From an uncultured Victivallales bacterium (GTDB lineage Bacteria; Verrucomicrobiota; Lentisphaeria; Oligosphaerales; JAFGRS01): 53,007 nt of DNA. The notes beneath the pieces were generated by a model. The model was not told the DNA's origin. It saw only the letters and a list, made by a program, of their open reading frames with translations, and made no database searches. Location: assembly GCA_903837355.1 (NCBI GenBank), contig CAILUI010000198.1, forward strand, positions 1 to 53,007. The letters run 5' to 3'. A program made the position numbers and the translations under genes. Shown here piece after piece: positions 16,243 to 24,700 of this stretch (position 1 is the stretch's first letter; every line of letters begins with the position of its first letter).

Positions 16243-17682
16243 TCACCTGCGGGGCCCCGACGTTGCGCCGTGCAGGTAGCCGTGTGCCTGGAGGGCCTTG
16301 AGCAGGGCCGGGGGCAGATCCGGCTGCGTCTCTGGGGCCGGGTGGTCCTCGCGGGCCTTGGCCACCAGCGCCCGGAACTGGTCCAACGACGCGGCCTCGG
16401 CGCCGGGAGCGGGCCTGCCGGCGGACACCAGGTCCCCGGCCTCGGCTGGATCCGACCGCAAATCGTACCATTCCCGCCTGTCTGCGGTGAGGTCGTGCAG
16501 AAGCTTGGCCTGCGGTGTTCGCACGCCGATCAGGTGCCTGACATCGAGGCCGGTCTCCATGCGGGCTTCGCGTACGCTCGCGGCTACATCCCCCCGGAGC
16601 ATGGGCAGGAGATCCCGGCCGGCGCAGTACGGAGGCACGGCGATGCTGGCGGCAGCCAGTAACGTGGGCAGGATGTCCACGTGGGATGCCTGCTCCGCGA
16701 GCACCTTTCCGGCGGCGAGGTGCCCCGGCCAGTGGAAGATGCAGGGCACGCGGACCACCTCGTCGTAGAGCGTCTGGCCATGGAGAATCCCGCCGTGGTC
16801 CCAGAACTCCTCGCCGTGATCAGAGACCAGGATCGTCACCGTGTTGTCGAGGGCGCCCAAGGCGGCGGACTCACGCAGGAGTACGCCGATGTGGTCGTCG
16901 GTGCAGCGGATCTCGCCGTCGTAGAGTGCGCGGATCCGCTCGCGCGCCTCCGGGGTGAAGGACGCGGGCGGACGGACGTACATGTTCTGCCCGTTCTCGC
17001 TGCCGGTGTAACCGGGGCAGAACATCGTGTCGTAGGGGGGCGGCGGTGTGTAGTCGGCGTGGGGATCGAAGTACAGCGCGAAGAGGAAGAAGGGTCGGCT
17101 GCGGTCCCAGTACCTTCGCAGCCAGTCCAAGGCGAGCCGGTTGACCACAGGACTTGAGGCGGCCTCGCGGTAGCCGCGCTGTTCGCCGAAGTCGTCGAAC
17201 AGGTTCAGATCGGCGGCCAGCATGACGGTGAAATCGTCATAGAGGTCGAACCCGCGGCCGAACCCGAACTTGGAGTGGGCCGTTGGGTTCGAGCTGAACC
17301 CGGCAGTCTGGTAGCCCGCATGGCTCAAGAGAGCGGCCAGCGTGGCGATTCCCGGACGGAGCCGAGCGCGGTAACTGGTCGCGCCATGCTGTGAGGGATG
17401 GAGCGAGGTGAACATGCTCATGAGGCTGGGCATGGTCCAGCTCGAAGACGCGATCATCTGGTCGAGCCGCACGCCGCCGCTCGCCAGACGGTCGATGGCC
17501 GGCGTCGTGGGTTTCGCGTAGCCGTAGCACCCCACGTGGTCAGCGCGCACTGTATCGACCATGATGAACAGGATATTGGGGCTGGTAGCCGTAGCGGGTG
17601 AGGCCGCAGGAGCCTCGCAGCAGGCTCCGACGAGAACAAGCAGGACCAACCCACGCCGTCCCGCCCCCGTTCGCTGTCGCAT
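16243..17682 (-). CDS. Sulfatase-like lipoprotein (alkaline-phosphatase superfamily)
   Basis: The product is 479 aa. ATG 17682 has a GGAGGAGG ribosome site 3-4 nt upstream, so the extension to 17736 is rejected. The leader GLVLLVLVGAC ends in a lipobox-like VGAC (Cys21), indicating a lipoprotein. The domain begins PNILFIMVDTVRADHVGCYGY (metal site Asp43), then SSSWTMPSLMSMFTSLHPSQHG, and later VSDHGEEFWDHGGILHGQTLYDE, the sulfatase metal and C-terminal signature. The modified-cysteine motif C/S-x-P-x-R is absent: the aligned segment is S-W-T83-M-P-S, so Thr83 or a nearby serine would be the nucleophile. It may thus be a phosphohydrolase or transferase rather than a true sulfatase. It converges with the membrane hydrolase. 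Confidence 0.85.
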   Translation of the reverse strand: MRQRTGAGRRGLVLLVLVGACCEAPAASPATATSPNILFIMVDTVRADHVGCYGYAKPTTPAIDRLASGGVRLDQMIASSSWTMPSLMSMFTSLHPSQHGATSYRARLRPGIATLAALLSHAGYQTAGFSSNPTAHSKFGFGRGFDLYDDFTVMLAADLNLFDDFGEQRGYREAASSPVVNRLALDWLRRYWDRSRPFFLFALYFDPHADYTPPPPYDTMFCPGYTGSENGQNMYVRPPASFTPEARERIRALYDGEIRCTDDHIGVLLRESAALGALDNTVTILVSDHGEEFWDHGGILHGQTLYDEVVRVPCIFHWPGHLAAGKVLAEQASHVDILPTLLAAASIAVPPYCAGRDLLPMLRGDVAASVREARMETGLDVRHLIGVRTPQAKLLHDLTADRREWYDLRSDPAEAGDLVSAGRPAPGAEAASLDQFRALVAKAREDHPAPETQPDLPPALLKALQAHGYLHGATSGPRR

Positions 17683-18174
17683 GCTCCTCCTCCGGTTCCC
17701 CAGTTGCAGTTCGATGGGCCGGTTGTTAACTGCCATACTCTCGCGTGCGGTCCCCCTCGGTCAAGTCATGGGGGTCACCCCAGCAGTGGGGAAACGCGTG
17801 TCAACCCGCCCTCGATCGGAAACTGGTTGAGCCATGCCAGCCCGAGGGTTGCCAACCCGCATACCACGACCGACGTAGGCATAGACCGGAAGGTTCTGGG
17901 GATAGGCAAACCCATCGCCGCCCATGGAGGTCGCCGGTCGGGCGTACCCAGAGTGCCAGAGAGCGCCCTGCGGAACAGCCGGAAGGTAGGGCTACTGGAT
18001 TCCGAGCGCAAGAGCCAACGGCGAACGCCGCCGCTCACGGATGGGGCGAGGCAGGAACGGACGGGATGCCCGTCTAGGCCGCGGCCCCAAAGGTTACGGT
18101 CTAGACCAACGCGAGGGCGGGAGCCATGGGGCCTTGGGAGGAACGTGGATCAGCTACCCACCCCAGCTCAGAAT
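17683..18174. other. Gene-free interval between the sulfatase gene and the decayed cassette
   Basis: A plus-strand open frame (17704-18558) exists, but it is arginine/proline-rich, has no ribosome site and runs antisense to the pseudogene; it is not believed. No repeat, terminator or RNA was recognised. Confidence 0.45.
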
Positions 18175-18631
18175 TCATCCTTGGTGGGGACCTCGGCGCG
18201 TGCAGACGCGTGTACCAACGCACGCCAGACACTCCCTGCCTGCAAGCCTGATAGCGATCTCCCCTGTGGCGCTGTCCACCCCCACGAGGAGAGGAGGGCG
18301 GCCCCGAGGCGAGGTGTTGACGAGCAAGACCCCCAGCCCTCTTGCCCAGAGGAATCCGTGAAGGTCGGGCAGATGCCCTCGCCGCCAGGCAGACTCTCCT
18401 GCCGGGAAAGTGAAGCAGGAGAGGCTTTGGGTCCCATAGTGACCGAGGAAGACGTACGACGCACCAGAGCCCAAGGCAAGCCGCCCCCCCCCCAGAGGAG
18501 AAGGGGAGCTCCCCAACCGAGCCCATGCACGTTCCATCAGCCACGTCGAAGAGAATGATCTCCTCGTCACAGCTCAGAAGGACCTTGGAGTCCTCCGTTC
18601 CAGAAGCTATCTCACTGACTGCATAGCCCAT
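18175..18631 (-). pseudogene. Frameshifted putative immunity gene of a decayed cassette
   Basis: The reading frame starts at ATG 18631 (AAGGGG 8 nt upstream) and reads GYAVSEIASGTEDSKVLL, then EEIILFDVADGTCMGSVGELPFSSGGG. It reaches a run of ten G on the minus strand (18493-18484) and loses frame. A sensible continuation lies in another frame: LALGSGASYVFLGHYG, FPAGESAWRRGHLPDLHGFLWARGLGVLLVN, LLVGVDSATGEIAIRLAGRECLACVGTRVC, ending at 18175. A run of nine G would join the two. The product looks like a WD/beta-propeller-like or other beta-rich immunity protein; the family is not recognised. It starts 11 bp after the upstream toxin remnant, the normal immunity position. The shift could be real decay, slippage-based switching or a sequencing error. 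Confidence 0.6.
18484..18493 (+). repeat. Ten-C homopolymer run at the frameshift site
   Basis: A run of ten C on the plus strand (ten G in the gene sense) sits exactly where the two halves of the putative immunity gene change frame. Such tracts are prone to slippage in vivo and to base-calling error. Confidence 0.8.
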
Positions 18632-18642
18632 GCATCTGCCCC

Positions 18643-18990
18643 TTATCGGCCGGCGCCCTGCCACATGTACCCAGGTTGGGCTGGAGGGTCGGTCCTCCCA
18701 TGGATAATGGAGTCCATCACCGTCTCGTTCCACCTCTCCGCAACCGACCCACCGCCAGGGAACCTGTCCTCCGCCGCCTCCGCCAAGACTCGTGCGTGGT
18801 CTGCGTGGGCCCCATGCCGGGTCATGTACTCAGCCAACGCCCAGTACTTGGCGGCTGCGGCAGACGTGAGGTCATAGGCGATGTCCCCGCCGACCACCCG
18901 TGCTCGTAGAACGTGATAATCGACTTCTGCATAGCCACTTCCAGTTGGTTCGCCATACCGACGGTCTCCTTGAGGGAAACCGCACCGGTA
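18643..18990 (-). pseudogene. Remnant of a toxin tip, frameshifted
   Basis: The 3' part (stop at 18643) reads DIAYDLTSAAAAKYWALAEYMTRHGAHADHARVLAEAAEDRF, then VAERWNETVMDSIIHGRTDPPAQPGYMWQGAGR, a protein-like sequence in one frame. Immediately upstream, KETVGMANQLEVAMQKSIITFYEHGWSAG (about 18975-18890) continues in a different frame, the switch lying at a short G-run. No CANDPVN junction and no leader were found upstream; 19006-19145 appears decayed. The toxin family is not recognised. Its position, strand and coupling to the downstream frameshifted gene suggest an old orphan cassette losing function. Confidence 0.5.
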
Positions 18991-19145
18991 TGGCCGAGTT
19001 CTCAACTTTCAAAGTGGATGGTTTTGAAGTGACCGGACCTGGCGGGTTTTGGGTGACCGCTGACAGCTGTGGGAACGGCACCGATGCACAGATGGTGGGG
19101 TGTGGTTCCGGCTTGGCTTACCGTCATATGGGTGACCCCGGGCGC

Positions 19146-19814
19146 TCAGAAGGCGAAGTCCGGCGGCAGGCGTTCGTCCGGGTTACCTACTCGCCGGACC
19201 GACATGCACCCTGCTTCTTCCGGCAGACTGGCGAGGGTACGCAGAGCTCGAATGTAGGTAAGCTGACAGAGATCGTGCGGGAGATCCTCGCAGATGGCCT
19301 TCAGTCTAGTGAGTGGGATGTCAAGGTTGAATGCCTTCCGTATGCGTAGGAGTCCCGGGAGTCCTGTGGCGGGGGCCGCCTCTAGACGCACCAGGACCTT
19401 CTCAACCGCCGAGTACTCCTGTGGCGACTCCACCTCGAAAGGACAACCGGCAGCGATCCACTCCTGCAGAGGCATTCCCGTCGGCTCCATGGATTCAGGG
19501 GACATGTCTCCCATGTAGTTGAGGAACACCTCAGCACCGTTCCCCCGGGTATCGAGAGCAGCCACGCGGCTACCGCCGTCACACGCAATCACGAGGTACC
19601 CGGCTGCGAAGGTAGCCACCTCCAGGAGCCCATTGTGCTCCAGGGATTCCCGCAGGGAGTAGAACACCACGTCGTCCCCGCGGAATCCGTCGGTCTGGGC
19701 AAAGAGTGCGAGCAGTTCTGCCGGCACGTTCTCGACAGCCAGATCTCGGCGGACGCAAGTTCGCCACTCGGCGAGATCCGCTGGCGAAGCAGGTGTGGTG
19801 GACTCGATCTTCAT
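19146..19814 (-). CDS. SUKH-type immunity protein for the SHH nuclease
   Basis: The product is 222 aa from ATG 19814, with a GAGG-type ribosome site; the frame's upstream Met at 19853 lies inside the toxin gene. Residues about 10-80 show the SMI1/KNR4 pattern: SPADLAEWRTCVRRDLAVENVPAELLALFAQTDGF, then DVVFYSLRESLEHNGLLEVATFAAGYLVIACDGGSRVAALD, then GAEVFLNYMGDMSPESME. The remaining part is a longer C-terminal helical region than the basic SUKH domain needs. It lies 13 bp downstream of the toxin stop. It presumably binds and blocks that toxin in the cytoplasm; specificity is inferred from position. Confidence 0.83.
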   Translation of the reverse strand: MKIESTTPASPADLAEWRTCVRRDLAVENVPAELLALFAQTDGFRGDDVVFYSLRESLEHNGLLEVATFAAGYLVIACDGGSRVAALDTRGNGAEVFLNYMGDMSPESMEPTGMPLQEWIAAGCPFEVESPQEYSAVEKVLVRLEAAPATGLPGLLRIRKAFNLDIPLTRLKAICEDLPHDLCQLTYIRALRTLASLPEEAGCMSVRRVGNPDERLPPDFAF

Positions 19815-19827
19815 TCCTCGGTTGCCC

Positions 19828-20742
19828 TCAGTCGAGCGGCGCCTGCAAGTCACCGACGAAGTACTGGTAGTTCTTCTTCATTACCCTTCTGGCCGCTTGG
19901 GGATCAACCCCAGCGTCAATCATCTCTCTGTAGCCCCTGTTGAACTCCTGGCGGAGGCTGTTACCCGCGCCTGATCCTGCACGACGCTGCATACCTGAGA
20001 TCACGGAATGGGGCTTACCTTCCCCCGTCTCCAAGAGGATCGTGGGTGCATCCTTCGGGTTGTAGCCTGGGACGTTCTGTTTGGCCCACTTCTGTTGCAC
20101 GGGGTGGTGCGACTGCACTGTGGGCGGCTCAAACCCTGGCGCGCGACCAGCACTTGGAGAAAGCTCCCTGTGGGGCCCGCTGTCAAGCGTTCGGTACCCT
20201 TGTCCCCCCGTTCCTCTCCCTGGGGCCACTCCCGCATCCGGCGGCGACGGCGGCCTCGGCGTTGCCGCTGGCGTGGGCGGCTCTGCCACCGCAACGGGTG
20301 ACCCGCCGCCCGAGAGCTTGCCGGCACCGGCCCTTGCCCCGGCCAGGAGGAGAAAGGTCTTGGCGCTCCCCTGGACCCCATACCATGCCTGTCCGTACCA
20401 TGCGTACTCGTCGCCGTAGTCAGCCGCGCGCACAAAGTCGTTCGTGCCAGCGGCCTCCTTGACCCCTTCGTACAGCTCCGCCGCGTACGCAGTTGCCGCC
20501 CCGGCGAAACCGCGCTCGCCCACGAGTTCGCTGAGGTGCTTCTGGGATTGATAGCCTACATACGCCGGGTCCTGACTGGCGCCGGCCCTCAGTCCCTGAC
20601 TGACAAGCGATCCTACGACGCCGAGATTCGGGCTGCCGACCGCATCTGTCAGCCTGTCGATGCCGTCGGCGAGAGCTGCGTACGCGAAGCCCCAGAAGAG
20701 CCCCAGTGGATCCACCCCATTCACCGGGTCATTGGCGCACAC
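19828..20742 (-). CDS. Orphan Rhs C-terminal toxin module, SHH-type HNH/Endonuclease VII nuclease
   Basis: The product is 304 aa from GTG 20742, opening with CANDPVNGVDPLGL. A helical linker (about 16-135) and a Pro/Gly-rich hinge (PPTPAATPRPPSPPDAG, about 150-175) precede the tip. The tip reads PPTVQSHHPVQQKWAKQNVPGYNPKDAPTILLE (His212-His213), then KPHSVISGMQRR and EFNRGYREMIDAGVDPQAARRVM. This fits the Tox-SHH group of HNH/EndoVII nucleases from polymorphic toxins. It lies downstream of and on the same strand as the giant Rhs gene and its immunity gene, the classic place for displaced tips. Its leader carries the only perfect copy of the junction inverted repeat. Confidence 0.85.
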   Translation of the reverse strand: MCANDPVNGVDPLGLFWGFAYAALADGIDRLTDAVGSPNLGVVGSLVSQGLRAGASQDPAYVGYQSQKHLSELVGERGFAGAATAYAAELYEGVKEAAGTNDFVRAADYGDEYAWYGQAWYGVQGSAKTFLLLAGARAGAGKLSGGGSPVAVAEPPTPAATPRPPSPPDAGVAPGRGTGGQGYRTLDSGPHRELSPSAGRAPGFEPPTVQSHHPVQQKWAKQNVPGYNPKDAPTILLETGEGKPHSVISGMQRRAGSGAGNSLRQEFNRGYREMIDAGVDPQAARRVMKKNYQYFVGDLQAPLD

Positions 20743-20890
20743 TGACCCGGTGGGGAAAACCGGCTATAGGGGGTTCTGGGAGTGCATCCCCCTAGGGCCG
20801 TCAGCGAGACGCGATATCACTCCTGGCGGCCGGCGGTCAGCAGCGGCAACGTGTCAAAGAGCGCGTGGTGAACGAAGGGAAGATATGGCG
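20698..20890 (-). repeat. Cassette leader copy E (minus strand)
   Basis: Reading on the minus strand it contains GCGCCATATCTTCCC, GTTCACCAC, GCTCTTTGACAC (20862-20851), TGACCGCCGGCCGCC, CTGACGGCCCTAG, CCAGAACCCCCTATAGCCGG, TTTTCCCC and the junction, ending in the CANDPVNGVDPLGL codons at 20698. It matches copy C downstream of TTTGACAC and copy D upstream of it. Confidence 0.8.
20723..20751. other. Perfect inverted repeat at the cassette junction, recombination-site-like
   Basis: ACCGGGTCA (20723-20731) and TGACCCGGT (20743-20751) are perfect 9-bp inverted arms around 11 nt. If counted as 11-bp arms, 10 of 11 positions pair around a 7-nt centre, the size and symmetry of tyrosine-recombinase core sites. 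The GTG start of the toxin module lies in the centre. Related copies, with 6 to 8 paired bases, are at 7077-7105, 8781-8809 and 10593-10621. Confidence 0.6.
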
Positions 20891-21209
20891 CCCCGGGCAG
20901 GCATGCCATCCGCGGGCAGTATGGCAGCGGTGATCTCGTGGACCCGAAGCTCGCCCGAAAGGTGCCTTGACGGTGCCCGGAAGCTCCCCCGGAAGGTCGG
21001 CATCGGCCCACACCCGGGCACTCTATCTCTCCGGCAGCATGAGGGAACCCCAGCCCGTCCCATCGCGATCTGCGGGGTTCGCAGAGCCGCCCCATGGGTC
21101 GGGGGGCGAGCCCGTGCTCACATCGTCGGTACGCAGTAGCTTGCGCCGCTGCAACTGGTCGTGGTGGAGATCGCGCCGAAGTACATGCCTTTGGCATGCG
21201 GCCCCCGTG
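20891..21209. other. Gene-free interval between main immunity gene and orphan cassette
   Basis: No believable gene was seen. The part nearest 20891 continues the weaker upstream homology to leader copy D. Short overlapping frames here are shadows. Confidence 0.45.
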
Positions 21210-21716
21210 TCATGTGTCAAGAGCTTCGAGATCGGCGTCCAACTCGTCCTGCAGAAGCCTGCATAGGAAGTGGCCCATGTCATCGTCTAGCAGCTCCAGC
21301 GCTTTCGGGATGTTGGTCTCTGAGAACGGGAGGTAAGACCATTCCTGGGTCTTCCGGTTCTGGATGGCTACCTCATTCCCGTCGAATGCCGTGTGGTCTG
21401 CCCAGTAGACCTTGCCATCCCCGGCGCTGAAACAGATGGCATTCCCGCCGACAGACGTGGCAACCACCAGGTACCCGAAGGGAAAGATGAACCCGCCCGG
21501 AGCCGAATCCTCACCGTTCTCCTCCCGTAACTGCGGGAGGGACTTGACGCGCACGCCGGAAGCGGCGAATCCTGTCTGGGTCAGGCAAGCAGATAGATAG
21601 CCGGCGATACCGCGGTGGGACATCACGCGGGAGAAGGCACCCAACTCGTCCGCGCTGGCCGGAACCGGCATCAGTCCTCTATCGCACAGGAGTCTTGCGA
21701 TCAGGGATGTGTCCAT
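21210..21716 (-). CDS. SUKH-like immunity protein of the giant Rhs toxin
   Basis: The product is 168 aa. ATG 21716 shares one base with the TGA of the giant gene (TGATG), so translation is coupled; an 18-residue extension within the toxin gene is rejected. The sequence has RVKSLPQLREENGEDSAPGGFIFPFGYLVVATSVGGNAICFSAGDGKVYWADHTAF, the FGYLVVA...GNxICF...GKVYWADH core of SMI1/KNR4-type immunity proteins, with a helical C-terminus. It should neutralise the AHH-type nuclease tip encoded at the 3' end of the giant gene. Confidence 0.85.
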   Translation of the reverse strand: MDTSLIARLLCDRGLMPVPASADELGAFSRVMSHRGIAGYLSACLTQTGFAASGVRVKSLPQLREENGEDSAPGGFIFPFGYLVVATSVGGNAICFSAGDGKVYWADHTAFDGNEVAIQNRKTQEWSYLPFSETNIPKALELLDDDMGHFLCRLLQDELDADLEALDT

Positions 21717-24700
21717 CAATAAGCTACCCCAAGTGGCTCGAAGTAGGCCTTGTGGAGCGCGCTCGACCACTCGTGGTAACCAGCGCGATCATAGACGTTC
21801 CTGTGTGCCTGCCAGATCTGCTCCACGGACGCCCGCGACTTGGTTGTCCCCAAAGCCTGCAGCTCCTTTGAAATAGCATCGTCGAGGTTCGTGCCCATCT
21901 TGCCAACATTGCGGTGCCACATCGGTGTCAGGGCCACCGAGATTGTGTCTTCCTGCCTCAGCCCGAGTCGTGCAGCGAACTGCTTCTCGAGCAGATGATG
22001 CGCTTCGAACCCGGCACCTGTGCCGGTCATGCCTGTCTCGTGAAGAAGCTTGTTGAGTTCGCGGTAGCTGTAGAAAGAGTCCGGCGAGCCGCGACCGGCT
22101 TGCGACACGCGGTGGAAGGCACCCCCGTCGCACCTCTCAGCGAGGTTGTCCAAACGCCGCAGACTGCCTGCGTCCGCAATGTCGTCCAGTTTGCGGAAAC
22201 CACCTGGCAACAGCGGAACGCAACCGATAGCTGTGACGACGGATGGATTCGCTGCGAACTCGACGGCGGAAGCAAGATCGTCGAGGGGGTCACTCGCCAC
22301 GCGGATGGCGATCTCTGCAGTTGCCGCCCCGGCTTTGAGCACAGAGGCGAGTCTGGCCAGATCGCCTCCAACCGTCTCGATCCTCTTCGCGGCCAAGTAG
22401 GCCGCGTAAGAGGTCGGGTCCTGATCTGGGGTGCCAAGCCGGTACCGCACCGTGCCCAGGTAGTTCTCGTTGTGCCATCCCCCATAGACGTGGTAGTAGC
22501 CATACCCGGCGTACCTCCCCTCAACCTGTACAATCTCCAATCCCAACGGGTCGACGGCGTTGACCGGGTCATTGGCGCAGTATGCATAGAGGTTGAGTCC
22601 GTCGGCGTAGCCGGCCGGGTCTTCGGAGAGCCAGCGGCCGTGGAGGGGCGAGTATTCGCGGAAGTGGGTGTGACCGAGGCCGGTGAAGAACTCGCGGTAC
22701 ATGCCGGCCCAACCGAAGCGGACATAGCGGCTGTGGCAGATGGGGAATCCGGCGGCGTCGAGGGCGGGGGTACCGGCGGGGCTGGTGGACTTGGCGACGC
22801 CGGTGGTGTTGTAGAAGAGCTTCTCGGCGAGGGTGCCCGTGGGGCCTGCAACACCCATGACCGTGCCGCGGTCGTCGGTCAGGACGACGTACTGGGCGTC
22901 GCCCGTGCCGTCCACGGTGCTGTTGCCGTCGAGGTTCTCCTCGACCACGAGCGGGGCGGTGACCGCGGGCGGGTTCCAGTAGCGCCGGAAGACGGTGCTG
23001 CCGTCCAGCGAGCGTTCCTCGATGGGCTGGAGGCCATCGTAGACCACGCGTTCGTCGGGCCAGGTCCCGGCTTCCTGGCCGTCGTAGAGCCGGGCCACGC
23101 GACGGCCGAGGGCATCGTAGAGGTAGAGCACGCTCTGGGGCACGGGGTGCAGGGCAGAGCCGGCGACGTAGCGCGAGTCCTGGGCGGAGGCCAGGCGGCC
23201 GGAGGAGTCCCAGGTGAAGGTGAACTCGTGGTCCTGGGCGACGTTGCCGAGCCCGTCGTGGGCGAAGCTGTAGGTGCGCGAGCCGTTCAGGGCATCCTGC
23301 AGCGTTACCGAGGGCGTCGGCCCGTCCACGACCTTACCGGCTGCCGCCTCGACGCTGACCCAGCACAGGTTGGAGTCGGCGGTGCCCCCGGAGAGGGTAA
23401 GCCGACCATCGCTGACCGTGACCCAGGCGCTGCCGACCAGCCAGTAGTCGCCGTTGGCGGGGTCGTTTGTCCCGCTGATGACAGTGACGCCGCCGTCGGC
23501 CCCGACGCTGTAGGCGGTGGCCGTGGTATCGCCGGGGTCGCCCGTGACCACGGTGACGCGGTAGTCGCCGTCCTCGACGGCGAGTTCCCAGTTGACCGCG
23601 TTCCCGGTGGCGTCGCGCAGGGGGATGAAGCTGGCATACTCGGCCGGGCTACCGGGTACCGGCGTGCGGTTGACGGCCAGGGCGGCCATGCCGGCGCCCC
23701 AACCGACGACGAGCGTGTCGGCGCGGGTCGCGTAGGCCGCGCCGAAGTCTTGGGTGACGACCGAGTTGGAGCCGGTGCCGGTGGCGGGGGTGCCGGTGCC
23801 GGCGGCGAAGTCAAACTCGTAGCGGTACCACACGCCGGCGAACTCGTATCCTGGGGTACCGGTCAGCCTGACCGCGGCATTGCTGTCCACGACCTGTGCG
23901 TAGCGGTTGCGGTCGGCAGCGGCGGAGTAAGCGAGGGTCTTGCCGTCGAGGACAGCGGGGGTCGTCTCGCTCGTGTTGAGGTTCTCGAAGGAGTCCAGGG
24001 GGAAGGCTTCAGTACCGAAGGCATCGCCGGTGGCCGGAGCCGCGGCCCGGGCGCGCTGGAGGCCGTCGTACGTGTAGGTGCGGGTCGTGTTCGTCGCCAG
24101 GTTCTGCCACTGGCCAGTCGCGGTCTTCTGGCCGCGCCTATCGTAAGCGAAAGTGCACAGATACTGGCTGCCGAACTGGATGGCGCCGACGAGTCCCAGA
24201 TGCGGGGCTGCGTAGGAGATGGAGAGTACCGAGTTGGTCAGGATCGTGCGCTGGGTCACGAGGTCGGGGAAGTCGGGGTCGTAGTCCAGGTGGAGGATGC
24301 TTGCCAGGGTGGTACCCGTCGCATTCTGCTTGAGCAGCGTGTCCAGGCGGCCGAGGGGGTCGTAGGTGTACGCCAGGCGACGGTCGCCGCCCGGGAAGAA
24401 CAGTTCGGCGCGGCGGCCGGCGCTGTCGTAGGTGTAGGTGACGCTCAGGCTGGGGCTGGTGACACTGCCGCCGCTGTAGACGGTGGTGGTCTCGGACTCG
24501 AGCCGGCCATAGGCGGGGTCGGTGGAGCCGACGCTGGGGGTGTGATCCCCGTAGTAGACCTGTACGAGCCGCACGTAGGAGGTGGTGTCCCCCGGGCTAT
24601 AGAACTCGTCGAGTACCGTCGGCTTCCCGAAGCAGTTGTAGTCACCGAGGTGCCGGACGAGGTGGTTGGCGTCATCACGTATCTCGTGGAGCTGGTCGCG

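Noticed and set aside
17704..18558. 284-codon plus-strand open frame
   Set aside because: Arg/Pro-rich with no ribosome site, and it runs antisense to the frameshifted cassette whose minus-strand frames look like real protein.
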